Origin: Halotia branconii CENA392
GTDB lineage: Bacteria; Cyanobacteriota; Cyanobacteriia; Cyanobacteriales; Nostocaceae
DNA length: 64,000 nucleotides
Assembly: GCF_029953635.1 (NCBI RefSeq)
Contig: NZ_CP124543.1
Span: forward strand, 5,655,802 to 5,719,801
Direction: 5' to 3'
The position numbers were made by a program, and so were the translations under genes. Positions 44,171 to 53,249 of this stretch are shown piece after piece (positions within the stretch are counted from its first letter, which is position 1; each line of letters opens with the position of its first letter). The notes beneath the pieces are model-generated. The model searched no databases, was not told the origin of the DNA, and was given only the letters and a program-made list of their open reading frames with translations.

Positions 44171-44757
44171 ATTTTGAAAGTGATTAAGTACTTTGTTGTA
44201 TTAAATATTACTTGTTTCAAGAGAGACAGCTATCTTATACCAATTTCTCCCCCTGCTCCCTGCCCCCTGCCTCCTTATTACAACAGTTAAGCGCAGCGCA
44301 ACCCAACATGGATGAAGATGTTGGGTTTCCTTACGTCAACCCAACCTACGTATCTGTCGCATTCTTTTTTGAAATTGGTATAAGTCGATGCAATCAAACC
44401 AAACTATGTAAAGAAAAGTAAATAAGCCTCAAACGCTTTCTCCCCCTGCCCCCTGCCTCCTTATTACAATAATAATTATTTACACCAACCTACTTAGGGT
44501 TCTTTCTTCTGCCACCGTTCGGCTGATGCTCACGGCGAAGCCTACTCCTTGTCTTTTGTCCTCTTCGCTGATCGTTAACAGTCAACAGTAGTGCGACAAT
44601 CCATCTGATCCCAAAAATTAAAAAAGCAAGACAGAGGCTTTGCTTAGATCCCTAAGATTAGAGTAAAGTAAACAAGTGTAAAGAAGTATCACTTTTCCCG
44701 TACTCTTTTAAAACAACTTGTTCACTTTTAACGTTAGATATTTATATACAAACGTCC
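44171..44757. other. Repeat-rich intergenic region
   Basis: 587 nt without a gene. Two C-rich tracts (CTCCCTGCCCCCTGCCTCCT at 44257 and 44445), a 64-nt dispersed repeat at 44286-44349, and a GTTCGGCTGATGCTCACGGC stretch near 44517. The promoter of the TPM gene lies in the last 100 nt. Confidence 0.6.
44286..44349. repeat. 64-nt dispersed repeat, copy 1
   Basis: Starts GTTAAGCGCAGCGCAACCCA and ends TTACGTCAACCCAACCTAC. Identical over 64 nt to 55550-55613, 11 kb away. Confidence 0.85.
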
Positions 44758-45564
44758 ATGCAGTTTTGTTTTTGGCGACGATTTCTAGTATCCATTGCAG
44801 CATTTTTATTGGCTGGGTCAATTTGGGCGATGCATTCTTCCCCAGCATTGGCTTATGAAAATCCTGACTTATTACCCGATACTTTTACTCCAGTTGTAGA
44901 TTTAGCTAGATCTCTTCCTGATCTACAAGAAGAGAGGCTTGTCCAAGATTTAGAGCAATTTGAAGCTGATACTGGCTGGAAACTGCGAGTCTTAACCCAG
45001 TACGATCGCACCCCAGGTCGAGCAGTGATCAATTATTGGGGTTTAGATGACAAAAGTATTCTGCTGGTAGCTGATTCTCGTGGTGGTAACATCCTCAGCT
45101 TTAGCGTTGGTGATGCTGTTTATGAATTTTTACCCCGAACTTTCTGGATAGAACTACAAACCCGCTTTGGTAATTTATATTTTGTTCGAGAACAAGGCGA
45201 AGACCAAGCCATCTTGCAAGCCTTAGATTCAGTTAAAGGCTGTTTACTTAAAGGTGGTTGTAATGTTGTTCCCGGACTACCAAAAGAGCAATGGATTCTC
45301 ACCTTGATTACTTCAGTCATTGGTGGGTTTATTTGTGGATTTGCAGCTCAACCCCGCACTCAAGGACAAGTTTTCGCTTGGCAATGGGCTTTAATTTTTT
45401 CGCCTTTGTGGGGAATTTTGTTTATTGCTTTTGGTATTGGGCCAGTAGTAACACGCACCAGCGATTGGGTGCCTTTAGTTCGTAATATTTCCGGTTTTCT
45501 CATTGGTGTTCTGGTTGCTTACTTGTCTCCTGGGTTTAGTCGCCCTTCTTCTGATGCCAGTTAA
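44758..45564 (+). CDS. TPM-domain protein (Psb32-like)
   Basis: 268 residues. Signal peptide to about 32 (LVSIAAFLLAGSIWA...ALAY). TPM domain 38-165 starting ENPDLLPDTFTPVVDLARSL, with ERLVQDLEQFEADTGWKLRV. Two or three C-terminal helices (LITSVIGGFICGFAAQ, WALIFSPLWGILFIAFGIG). Related proteins assist photosystem II repair in thylakoids, by family knowledge. The TPM domain faces the lumen or periplasm. Confidence 0.8.
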   Translation: MQFCFWRRFLVSIAAFLLAGSIWAMHSSPALAYENPDLLPDTFTPVVDLARSLPDLQEERLVQDLEQFEADTGWKLRVLTQYDRTPGRAVINYWGLDDKSILLVADSRGGNILSFSVGDAVYEFLPRTFWIELQTRFGNLYFVREQGEDQAILQALDSVKGCLLKGGCNVVPGLPKEQWILTLITSVIGGFICGFAAQPRTQGQVFAWQWALIFSPLWGILFIAFGIGPVVTRTSDWVPLVRNISGFLIGVLVAYLSPGFSRPSSDAS

Positions 45565-45572
45565 AAGTTAAG

Positions 45573-45620
45573 AGTGAGGAGTTGATTAAAAACTTATTTA
45601 ACTACTGACTCCTCACTTTC
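45573..45620 (+). terminator. Hairpin after the TPM gene
   Basis: Perfect arms AGTGAGGAGT (45573-45582) and ACTCCTCACT (45608-45617), followed by TTC. Probable terminator. Confidence 0.65.
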
Positions 45621-45664
45621 TGAAGCTGATAAGCTGAAAGCTGGTATCTCAGAGCGCAATAGCA

Positions 45665-46294
45665 ATGGAATGGCACGTAACTGATGCTCAAAGTTTAGCA
45701 ATCATTGATAGTGAAATCGGCGATCATGTCTTTTCACCCGCAGAGTACGAAATTGTCCGGCGGGTGATATATGCTACAGCTGATTTTGAGTATAAGTCTT
45801 TAATTCACTTTTCTGAGCGTGCCTTACAAGCAGGTGCAGCAGCATTAGCGGCGCGTACAACTATTGTCGTAGATATCCCAATGGTACAAGTAGGTATCGC
45901 TTACGATATTCAAAATACTTTTGCCAATCCAGTCTATTGCAGCATGGAAGCCCTAACACGCCCTCAGAAAGAAAAAACTCGTGCAGCTTGGGGAATTGAA
46001 ACTCTAGCCAAGCGTTATCCAGAAGGTATTTTTATAGTGGGTCAAGCCCAAACAGCATTGATAGCATTAGTTGATTTAATTGAAGCCGAAGAAATTCAAC
46101 CTGCTTTAATCGTTGCGACTCCAGTAGGGTTTGTGAATGTAGATACTGCAAAAAGTCGCTTGCAAGACTCTTTAGTTCCTCACATTATTATTGACAGTCG
46201 CAAAGGTAATGCAGTTGTGGCAGCTGCGATCGTTGATGGACTGGTAGACTTGGCTTGGCAAGCCTATGGGCAAGAAAGGAATGGAGGGAATTAG
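45665..46294 (+). CDS. cbiC: Precorrin-8X methylmutase
   Basis: 209 residues. FSPAEYEIVRRVIYATADFE, LIHFSERALQAGAAALAART, VDIPMVQVGI and VATPVGFVNVDTAKSRLQDS are the CobH/CbiC motifs. The first contains the conserved His/Asp region for the C11-to-C12 methyl shift in corrin synthesis. No other cobalamin gene is adjacent, as is common in cyanobacteria. Full length. Confidence 0.9.
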   Translation: MEWHVTDAQSLAIIDSEIGDHVFSPAEYEIVRRVIYATADFEYKSLIHFSERALQAGAAALAARTTIVVDIPMVQVGIAYDIQNTFANPVYCSMEALTRPQKEKTRAAWGIETLAKRYPEGIFIVGQAQTALIALVDLIEAEEIQPALIVATPVGFVNVDTAKSRLQDSLVPHIIIDSRKGNAVVAAAIVDGLVDLAWQAYGQERNGGN

Positions 46295-46355
46295 GAACTT
46301 TCTTCCAGCTATATAACCGAAACAAATGAGTAAACAGATGATGAATAAAATCTAG

Positions 46356-46472
46356 TACTCTGTCACAGCAACTTTGCAGAGTTAATGTGAAAAAGTCCAG
46401 TTCTTTTCTCCCCCTGCTTCCCCTGCTTCCCCTGCCTGCCTCCACCTGTCATTTTTGGGTTGACAGACCACT
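46356..46472. mobile_element. MITE-like element, copy 1
   Basis: About 117 nt, inverse of the element at 49099-49218. Starts TACTCTGTCACAGCAACTTT and ends GTCATTTTTGGGTTGACAGA. The right terminal repeat is partly degenerate (7 of 10). C-rich tandem CCCCTGCTT units are in the middle. Confidence 0.7.
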
Positions 46473-46653
46473 AGGTTATGCGGCGATCTGCTATAGGATG
46501 AATTTTTTCAAGTATATTGTCTTTGGTCATAATAAAGCGGTTATCTAACTTCAGCTAAACTTCCTTTGTACAAATAAACTATCCAAAACTCGGTTTTCGG
46601 CAGCCGCTGAACAAGAAAGTTATGCCAACATTTGAAGAGTCAAAATTATATTG
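46473..46653. other. Spacer before the acetyltransferase gene
   Basis: About 180 nt without a gene; AT-rich upstream of the GNAT start. Confidence 0.5.
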
Positions 46654-47169
46654 ATGATTGAAATTATTGAAGCAGATCTTAGTATACCTGCTCATGCGGA
46701 CGCTATGATTCAATTAATGGATGAGTATGCGCTTGATCCGATGGGTGGTGGAAAAGGTCTGTCTGACTATGTTAAAGCAAATCTCTCAGCAGAGCTTGCA
46801 AAAAGAAAAACGGCTCACGTAATTCTCGCATTTGTTGATGCCGAACCCGCAGGGCTTGTTGTCTGCTTAGAAGGATTCTCTACGTTTGCGTGCAAGCCAC
46901 TATTAAACATCCATGATGTCATTGTTACTTTATCTCACCGCAAGAGAGGCTTATCCAAACTGCTACTACAGAAAGCAGAAGAGATTGCGCTCGGTTTGGA
47001 ATGCTGCAAACTTACGCTAGAGGTATTGGAAGGAAACTATGTTGCCCAGTCAGCATACAAGGCGTTTGGATTCAGTGGCTATGAGCTAAATCCCCAGATG
47101 GGCAAGGCATTATTCTGGGAGAAGAAATTAGCAGAGGTGACTAATGGCTCAAAAAGCCCAAACAGATAA
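46654..47169 (+). CDS. GNAT-family acetyltransferase
   Basis: 171 residues from the ATG at 46654 (a TTG precedes it). HVILAFVDAEPAGLVVCLEG, IHDVIVTLSHRKRGLSKLLL (acetyl-CoA-binding Q/R-x-x-G-x-S type loop) and LEVLEGNYVAQSAYKAFGFS are the GNAT landmarks. Substrate unknown. It converges with the glycosyltransferase gene across a shared terminator. Confidence 0.85.
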   Translation: MIEIIEADLSIPAHADAMIQLMDEYALDPMGGGKGLSDYVKANLSAELAKRKTAHVILAFVDAEPAGLVVCLEGFSTFACKPLLNIHDVIVTLSHRKRGLSKLLLQKAEEIALGLECCKLTLEVLEGNYVAQSAYKAFGFSGYELNPQMGKALFWEKKLAEVTNGSKSPNR

Positions 47170-47213
47170 AAAAATGCAAAGTTCAAAACAATAAATTTGA
47201 ATTTTGCATTTTT
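47168..47213. terminator. Bidirectional terminator between convergent genes
   Basis: Arms AAAATGCAAA (47171-47180) and TTTGCATTTT (47203-47212) with A run before and T run after, plus further pairing GTTCAAA/TTTGAAT. Serves the GNAT gene on plus and mgdA on minus. Confidence 0.85.
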
Positions 47214-47228
47214 AATTACGCCCAGTTG

Positions 47229-48635
47229 TTACTCTCCACTTCCTGAATGCACCGTTTTTACCCACTTTAAGCGCTTTGGCCTGACGGAGACGCGGGCAGT
47301 AGTACTGCTCATCACTACTAACCAGTGCAACATATATAAAGTGCCGCGTATTGTCTGAAGCAGTAACAGAAAAGTTGTAGAAATATTGAATTTCTGATCT
47401 TGACGTATCCGCTTCAGTCCGGCAAACATACCCACTACGGACATAGTGACTGATAAACTCGTGACTGGGCTAAGAATTGGTAAACGATGCCGGGCGATCG
47501 CCATTAATAAATCTGGGATGGCTGCTGTCGGTAAGATATACATAGTCACCATAAATATCAGCAAATCCCAAGTCTTACGCGTACCCATGCGGTTTTTGAG
47601 AATAAGATGCCAATAATCTAAATAACGCTGATAGCCGCCTTCTGCCCAACGGTTGCGCTGATGCCAAAGGGCGATCACATTTGTCACGCCTTCTTCTTGC
47701 ACCGCTGGATAGGACGTACACTCAATATCCCAGTTATTTAGATGCAGGCGCAAAGTCATATCCAAATCATCGGTGATGGTTTCTTCATTCCATCCACCAC
47801 AACTTTCTAAAGCCGTCCGCCGCACAAATTGACCATTACCCCGCAGTTCACCAATTCCACCAATGGCAGTACGTTGTTGCTGGAACCAAGTATCCAAAGC
47901 CATTTCAGACATCTGACCTTTAGTCCAAAAATTTTCTTTGGCGTTGGCGATCGCTTTTCGTACTTGTACTGCCCCCACCTTTTCGTGCTGAAATAAAGGT
48001 ATTACCTGTAGCAGCAAGTCTGGTGCTACCTGAGCATCAGCGTCAAACACTGCCACAAATTCGCCTTTAGTCAGTGGCAAAACCTGATTCAACGCTCCCG
48101 ATTTGCCGCCTGTAGCTTGTGCAGAACGCCTTAGAACCTTCAGTTGTTTGTATTCTTGTGCCAGTTCTGCTAATAACTGTGGTGTTTTATCGGTGCTGTG
48201 ATCATCAATTATCCAGACTTCGTACTGACCATTAGGATATTCTAGGCTACAAAGATTTTTGACTAATTTGCCAATAACTGATTCTTCATTTTTTGCTGCT
48301 ACCACAATAGATACAGAGGGCAAATTCCCTTGCATTTCTTTGGCATAGCAACGGGGTCTAGCAAACACGACCACCAAGGCGTGAAGTCCTAAGATTGTAG
48401 TAAATCCCAGTACAAACATAGAACCCCAAGAAACTAAATGCAGAGCGATCGTGCCACTCCAAACTATGGTTAATACTAGAGCAGCTTTGCGTCTACGTCC
48501 TTGAAACCGGGATGGTAGAGACATATCCTGCGTCTCTACCACTGACTCTTCGTCTACCGATAGGTCGGATAATAAAGAGTTAAGTGGGTCAAGCTCGTCG
48601 TAATAATCGTTTTCGGGCCAGGAGTTGGCTGGCAT
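47229..48635 (-). CDS. mgdA: Beta-monoglucosyldiacylglycerol synthase
   Basis: 468 residues. Two helices near 50-90, a GT2 domain (VSIVVAAKNEESVIG, IIDDHSTDKT, VAVFDADAQV, TITDDLDMTLRLHL, HQRNRWAEGGYQRY) and two to three C-terminal helices (LLIFMVTMYILPTAAIPDLL). The start (MPANSWPENDYYDELDPL) and tail (TARVSVRPKRLKWVKTVHSG) are those of the cyanobacterial MgdA/Sll1377 family, which makes glucosyl-diacylglycerol, the precursor of the thylakoid galactolipid MGDG. Membrane-bound. All DxD and QxxRW motifs are intact. Confidence 0.9.
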   Translation of the reverse strand: MPANSWPENDYYDELDPLNSLLSDLSVDEESVVETQDMSLPSRFQGRRRKAALVLTIVWSGTIALHLVSWGSMFVLGFTTILGLHALVVVFARPRCYAKEMQGNLPSVSIVVAAKNEESVIGKLVKNLCSLEYPNGQYEVWIIDDHSTDKTPQLLAELAQEYKQLKVLRRSAQATGGKSGALNQVLPLTKGEFVAVFDADAQVAPDLLLQVIPLFQHEKVGAVQVRKAIANAKENFWTKGQMSEMALDTWFQQQRTAIGGIGELRGNGQFVRRTALESCGGWNEETITDDLDMTLRLHLNNWDIECTSYPAVQEEGVTNVIALWHQRNRWAEGGYQRYLDYWHLILKNRMGTRKTWDLLIFMVTMYILPTAAIPDLLMAIARHRLPILSPVTSLSVTMSVVGMFAGLKRIRQDQKFNISTTFLLLLQTIRGTLYMLHWLVVMSSTTARVSVRPKRLKWVKTVHSGSGE

Positions 48636-49328
48636 AGGTACTTGATTTTAAAACCAGTATTGTTATACACCCTAAACAAGCTGAGAACTAGGTAACACTA
48701 AAATTGTGAAACCTTGATAAACTTTCCAGCACCCACTCCTTGTAAACCTACGATCAAGATCGTTAAATCCTTTTTGAGGTTGGACAAAGTTATCACAAGG
48801 TAAGGGCAGCTAGTCATTGGGATAAATTACAATAACACCATTTACAGCCTAATAGCAGCAATTTTTGATGTTATTGACCCAGCTTCGATAAAAAGCCAAT
48901 GCAGCCCTATTGTAACCGACATTTTAATATTTCTTAGCAGTAACTTCTACTAACGCGATCATTTTTTTGGCTGGAATTGGCTGTGAAAGCCAAAGTTACA
49001 AGTAACAGTAGCCAACAGTACAACTTATAAATTCTTTACATTTATTTATATTTTTACTCTTACTTTTGGCTGATACTAATTACCCTAATTACGGCTACTA
49101 CTCTGTCAACCCAAAAATGACAGGTGGAGGCAGGGGAAGTAGGGGAAGCAGGGGAAGTAGGGGGAGAAAAGAACTGGACTTTTTCACATTAACCCAGCAA
49201 AGTTGCTGTGACAGAGTACTACTGATTATTCTCTTACTTTTGTGCTGTGTGGAACGTATGTTTTTTGGGAACAATATTGATGTCAACTAATATCCCCAGT
49301 TTTCAAGTAACTTGAGGAATATTCAACG
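48636..49328. other. 690-nt intergenic region with MITE-like element
   Basis: Upstream of mgdA (minus) and of the 124-residue gene (plus). Contains the second MITE-like element at 49099-49218. An open frame at 49066-49290 is read through that element and is not a gene. The rest is AT-rich with no further structure I could name. Confidence 0.6.
49099..49218. mobile_element. MITE-like element, copy 2 (complete)
   Basis: 120 nt with perfect 10-nt terminal inverted repeats, TACTCTGTCA at the left and TGACAGAGTA at the right. The four bases CTAC lie on both sides, a possible target duplication. The middle has GGCAGGGGAAGTAGGGGAAG tandem units. Inverse homologue at 46356-46472. Confidence 0.75.
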
Positions 49329-49703
49329 ATGTCTATTGAGCAACTACAACCTGCTACTCAACAACAAGCAAGCGTTTACCTACCTTACATTCAAGGTACA
49401 AAGCGCAATTTCTTACCTTTAGCTATTAGTCTCTATCAAAAAGGCGTTTTAGAGGGACACCGCAAAATAGAAGCAAGTAACAATATTCCTTTTGTCGCCT
49501 CTTGGAATGTTGCAACCTTACCTTCAGACTTAACTCGTTGCCGGATGCAGTTTGACGGTAATGCTGACCTCAGTTACGAAATAATGATGGCAAGTTTTGA
49601 ATTTATGAGTTTTTTAATTGAACTTATGGAAAACTATAAGCGCTATCGTGCAGCCGATTTTTCACAGGCTTTTTATCGCAAACTACTACGTATAGACGAA
49701 TAA
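49329..49703 (+). CDS. Conserved cyanobacterial protein of unknown function
   Basis: 124 residues, soluble, mixed alpha/beta. LPYIQGTKRNFLPLAISLYQ, NIPFVASWNVATLPSDLTRC and ADLSYEIMMASFEFMSFLIE read as a true protein, with codon use like its neighbours. I recognise no family. The MITE-like element lies just upstream of its promoter. Confidence 0.6.
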   Translation: MSIEQLQPATQQQASVYLPYIQGTKRNFLPLAISLYQKGVLEGHRKIEASNNIPFVASWNVATLPSDLTRCRMQFDGNADLSYEIMMASFEFMSFLIELMENYKRYRAADFSQAFYRKLLRIDE

Positions 49704-50019
49704 ACGAGTTGACTAAAGATGTAGGATATACAAGGTGTAAGGATTTAGGGATACAAGAATTGAGGCGTAAATTCTTCCCCTATAGCCTTACATTCCTGTT
49801 TAATAGACTTTTCAAGACATATCATTCCACATAAAAATATCAAAAGCAATATTTGAGATACCGAAAAAATACTTAAGATTCAAAATAAAAATATTACCTT
49901 AAAAAAGTACATCATCGGAAAAACCCACTTTCTGAGAGCGCAAGGCTTCTGCTAGAACAAACTAGAATTAGGAAACACCTAGCTGGGTTTTACTTCCTTT
50001 TGAAATTAGGAGTGCATGT
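49704..50019. other. intergenic region
   Basis: 316 nt, AT-rich; I see nothing beyond a good Shine-Dalgarno (TTAGGAG) just before the next gene's GTG. Confidence 0.5.
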
Positions 50020-51114
50020 GTGCCAAAATCTGCTAAATATTTGCTGATTGGCTCAACCGAGACATACAGTGGTAAATCTGCAACTGTTCTGGGTTTATAT
50101 CACCAACTACAGCAAAAAGGACTAGATATTGGCTACGGCAAACCACTAGGCACTTGTTTTAGTGCATCTGGCGGTTCCGTGGTTGAAGAAGATGTCCAGT
50201 TCGTTACTGTTAGTCTCAACCTGTCGGCAAACCGTGTTGCCCCTACTTTGCTGGCTTTGAATGATATTAGTGTGCAGAAACGCTTACGCGGTGAAGATAA
50301 AGTTGATTATCGTCAATCATTAGTAGAGCAATATTTGCAAATTCCACGAGGAGATTTAGTATTGCTAGAAGGATCTGGTGATTTAGCGGAAGGAAATCTA
50401 TTTGATTTGTCTTTGCTGCAAATAGCTGAAGTGCTAGATGCTGCTGTGTTGTTGGTAGCTCGTTACAATTCGTTGCTTTCAGTTGAGGCACTATTATCTG
50501 CAAAACAGCGCGTGGACGATCGCTTGGTAGGAGTTGTAATTAACGATATTCCTGCCGAACAAATAGAAGTTGTTGATAGTGTTTTACGCCCATATTTGGA
50601 ACAACAAGGTATTGCTGTATTGGCAACGCTGCCCAAAAGTGACTTGCTTCGCAGTGTCAGTGTTGGCGAATTGGTAAACCAATTAAACGCCGAAGTTCTC
50701 TGTCGGAGCGATCGCTTAGATTTGATGGTAGAAAGTTTGGCCATTGGGGCAATGAATGTCAATGCGGCTGTAAAATATTTCCGCAAACGCCGGAATATGG
50801 CAGTGGTGACAGGAGGCGATCGCGTAGAAATTCAGCAAGCTGCTTTAGAAACTTCTACCCAATGCCTCATCCTCACTGGACAGCTACCACCTCCCCCGTT
50901 CATCCTCAGTCGCGCTGAAGAACTAGAAATACCCATATTGTCGGTTGACTTGGATACTCTCACAACTGTAGAGATTGTTGACCGCACTTTTGGTCAAGTA
51001 CGCGTTCATGAGCCGATTAAAGTTGAATGCATTCGCCAATTAATGACAGAGCATTTTGATATTGACCGCTTGCTATCTAAACTAGGCTTAACTCCAGTAA
51101 ACGCTTTATCCTAG
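50020..51114 (+). CDS. BioD-like/DRTGG phosphotransacetylase-family protein
   Basis: 364 residues, GTG start with AGGAG about 8 nt before it. The N-terminal P-loop domain (GSTETYSGKSATVLGLYHQL) is of the dethiobiotin-synthetase-like AAA_26 type. The middle has VGVVINDIPAEQIEVVD and the C-terminal half is a DRTGG-type domain (AVVTGGDRVEIQQAALETST). This is the domain order found in the N-terminal part of long phosphotransacetylases, but the Pta catalytic domain itself is absent, so the role is probably regulatory or sensory. Confidence 0.8.
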   Translation: MPKSAKYLLIGSTETYSGKSATVLGLYHQLQQKGLDIGYGKPLGTCFSASGGSVVEEDVQFVTVSLNLSANRVAPTLLALNDISVQKRLRGEDKVDYRQSLVEQYLQIPRGDLVLLEGSGDLAEGNLFDLSLLQIAEVLDAAVLLVARYNSLLSVEALLSAKQRVDDRLVGVVINDIPAEQIEVVDSVLRPYLEQQGIAVLATLPKSDLLRSVSVGELVNQLNAEVLCRSDRLDLMVESLAIGAMNVNAAVKYFRKRRNMAVVTGGDRVEIQQAALETSTQCLILTGQLPPPPFILSRAEELEIPILSVDLDTLTTVEIVDRTFGQVRVHEPIKVECIRQLMTEHFDIDRLLSKLGLTPVNALS

Positions 51115-51296
51115 CAAGTTTGAGAGCATGATGGAAGTACAAGCCTCTTGTTGATCTGCTCTGCTTTGTGTTGAAGCCATCCCAAACTACTGACTAAAAC
51201 AATCGAAAAATGTCACAAGATCTAACTTAGGTTGGCTTCGCACTTACACTCTGTTTGGTAAAATAGCTGGGTTGTTTAATCTGATTACGTCCATCT

Positions 51297-51800
51297 TTGA
51301 GCCAGTCAACAGACCTTATCAACCTCGATACATTAGCGCAGGAACTGGCGACAATCCAGCAAACAGGTTCTAAACGAATCGCCTTGCTGGGTTCGCGTCA
51401 TGTACCAATTACGCATCAAAATCTGATTGAAATGATGACTTATGCCCTGGTTCTATCAGGTAATCGGGTCATCACCTCCGGTGCTACAGGAACCAATTCT
51501 GCTGCCATCAAGGGAGCAATGCGGGCTGATCCTAACTTGTTGACGGTAATTCTACCCCAAAGTTTAGAACGTCAACCCAACGAATCACGCCAGCAATTAG
51601 AGCAAGTAATGCATCTGGTAGAAAATTCCGGTAACGATAGTCTGTCCCTCGCCGAAGCTAGTTATTTGTGTAATAAGGAGATTGTCTCCCGTTGTCAGCA
51701 ACTAATTTGCTTTGCGTTTCATGACAGTCGTACTCTGCTACAAACTTGCCAAGATGCTGAAGAACAAAGAAAAGTGCTGACGCTTTTCTATTTTGACTAA
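51297..51800 (+). CDS. SLOG/DprA-like Rossmann protein
   Basis: 167 residues, TTG start. RIALLGSRHVPITHQNLIEM, GNRVITSGATGTNSAAIKGA and LTVILPQSLERQPNESRQQL match the nucleotide-binding Rossmann fold of DprA/LOG proteins. Only the core domain is present (about half a DprA), so it is likely one of the cyanobacterial short DprA-like proteins rather than the transformation protein itself. Confidence 0.7.
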   Translation: MSQSTDLINLDTLAQELATIQQTGSKRIALLGSRHVPITHQNLIEMMTYALVLSGNRVITSGATGTNSAAIKGAMRADPNLLTVILPQSLERQPNESRQQLEQVMHLVENSGNDSLSLAEASYLCNKEIVSRCQQLICFAFHDSRTLLQTCQDAEEQRKVLTLFYFD

Positions 51801-51938
51801 AGTGAGTATAGTCCTCGCCCAGGTAATGATTGATATAGGGAAATGCAAATTAGTAATGGGTAGTTGGGTTTGCCAAATTACCTATTACTGATTGACGATG
51901 ACCAACTAAAAACTACTACTATTGTATTGATTAGTTTG

Positions 51939-52361
51939 ATGACGCTATCGCAACTGCCTGTGGCTAATATTTTTTTGTACTCGATTGCGGCTGCTACCGT
52001 ACTAATTTATCTGCCGTTTTTATTGGTAGCTTATGCTCGTACTAAAATTGGTTATGAGGCATTTGCTACTCCCCGCGCCCAGTTTGATAAATTACCTGCC
52101 TACGCTCAACGAGCAGCCTGGGCGCACCAGAACTCGTTTGAAACATTTATAGTGTTTGCTAGCGCCGCATTAATGGCTTATGTCACTGGGGTAGATTCTA
52201 CTATAGCAGCAGTTGCAGCGATCGCTTTTGTTGTGGCTCGGTTGCTATACTCAATTTTTTATATTGTGAATATACCGCTTTTGCGATCGCTGATGTTTGC
52301 TATTAGCTCCTTTAGTAGTGCTACTTTGATTATTTTGAGCATTATCCAAGCTAATAATTAA
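51939..52361 (+). CDS. MAPEG-family membrane protein
   Basis: 140 residues from the ATG at 51939 (the frame is open from a TTG at 51864). Four helices: LYSIAAATVLIYLPFLLVAY; after RAQFDKLPAYAQRAAWAHQN, TFIVFASAALMAYVTGV; IAAVAAIAFVVARLLYSIFY; LMFAISSFSSATLIILSII. The Q-x-x-x-E-x-F loop (AHQNSFETF) fits MAPEG. In bacteria the substrate is unknown. Confidence 0.8.
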   Translation: MTLSQLPVANIFLYSIAAATVLIYLPFLLVAYARTKIGYEAFATPRAQFDKLPAYAQRAAWAHQNSFETFIVFASAALMAYVTGVDSTIAAVAAIAFVVARLLYSIFYIVNIPLLRSLMFAISSFSSATLIILSIIQANN

Positions 52362-52476
52362 TGTGAAACTAGGAACTAGGGAATAGGAAAAAAGACGCAG
52401 GCCAACAAGCAACAACATAAGTCTTTCTCCTTTACTTTCTGCTCTCACAATACCTAATCAAAACCTAACATTGTTT

Positions 52477-52968
52477 ATGGCTTCTACTTATTCCTTTGAC
52501 ATCGTAAGTGACTTTGATCGACAAGAATTGGTTAATACTGTTGATCAAGTTGTACGAGACATTAAAGGTCGTTATGACCTCAAAGATACTCAGACCACTG
52601 TTGAGTTAGGCGAACAAGCAATTACTATTAACACCGACAGTGAGTTTACCTTAGATTCTGTACACAACATTTTGCGAGAAAAAGCTGCTAAACGTAACCT
52701 TTCTCAAAAAATCTTTGAATTTGGCAAAGTTGAATCAGCTAGCGGTAACCGCGTACGTCAAGAAGTTACACTCAAAAAAGGCATCAGTCAGGAAATTGCT
52801 AAACAAATTTCCAAATTGATTCGGGACGAGTTCAAAAAGATCCAAGCCTCGATTCAAGGGGATGCTGTAAGGGTTTCGGCTAAAGATAAAGATGAATTAC
52901 AAAATGTTATCCAGCGTCTAAAGCAAGAAGATTATCCTGTGGCTTTGCAATTTACAAATTATCGTTAA
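52477..52968 (+). CDS. yajQ: YajQ-family nucleotide-binding protein
   Basis: 163 residues from the ATG at 52477 (MASTYSFDIVSDFDRQELVN). DIKGRYDLKDTQTTVEL, RVRQEVTLKKGISQEIAKQI and DEFKKIQASIQGDAVRVSAK are YajQ landmarks. Some YajQ proteins bind cyclic di-GMP and act with a transcription regulator. Full length. Regulated partner unknown here. Confidence 0.9.
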   Translation: MASTYSFDIVSDFDRQELVNTVDQVVRDIKGRYDLKDTQTTVELGEQAITINTDSEFTLDSVHNILREKAAKRNLSQKIFEFGKVESASGNRVRQEVTLKKGISQEIAKQISKLIRDEFKKIQASIQGDAVRVSAKDKDELQNVIQRLKQEDYPVALQFTNYR

Positions 52969-53015
52969 GGTACTTCCATCTCCAAAAATATCCAACTTGA
53001 AGATTGGCAAATTTC

Positions 53016-53052
53016 ATAGAAAGCGGTGGAAAACTCTATCCTTTCATGGGTG
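53016..53052. repeat. Short dispersed repeat, copy 2
   Basis: ATAGAAAGCGGTGGAAAACT then CTATCCTTTCATGGGTG, close to 24797-24833. No transposase sequence remains next to it. Confidence 0.45.
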
Positions 53053-53249
53053 GTTAAATCAGTTAACAGTGATAGTTGATAACTTCTTCCCCATTTTCCA
53101 TACTGAAAGGTGTAGATTCAATACTGTTCTGTTAAGCATTTTTAACTTGAAGTTGCACTTTGGGAAAGGGTAAGGGTTAAAGGCTTTTGTTTTCCCTTTT
53201 ACCCTTCCCTTTCCCCCTTTGCGCTCCTCTGCCTCTTATGCCCCATGCC

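Noticed and set aside
49066..49290. Open frame of 74 codons rich in Gly/Arg/Ser
   Set aside because: It is read through the MITE-like element, and its repeats are those of the DNA element.
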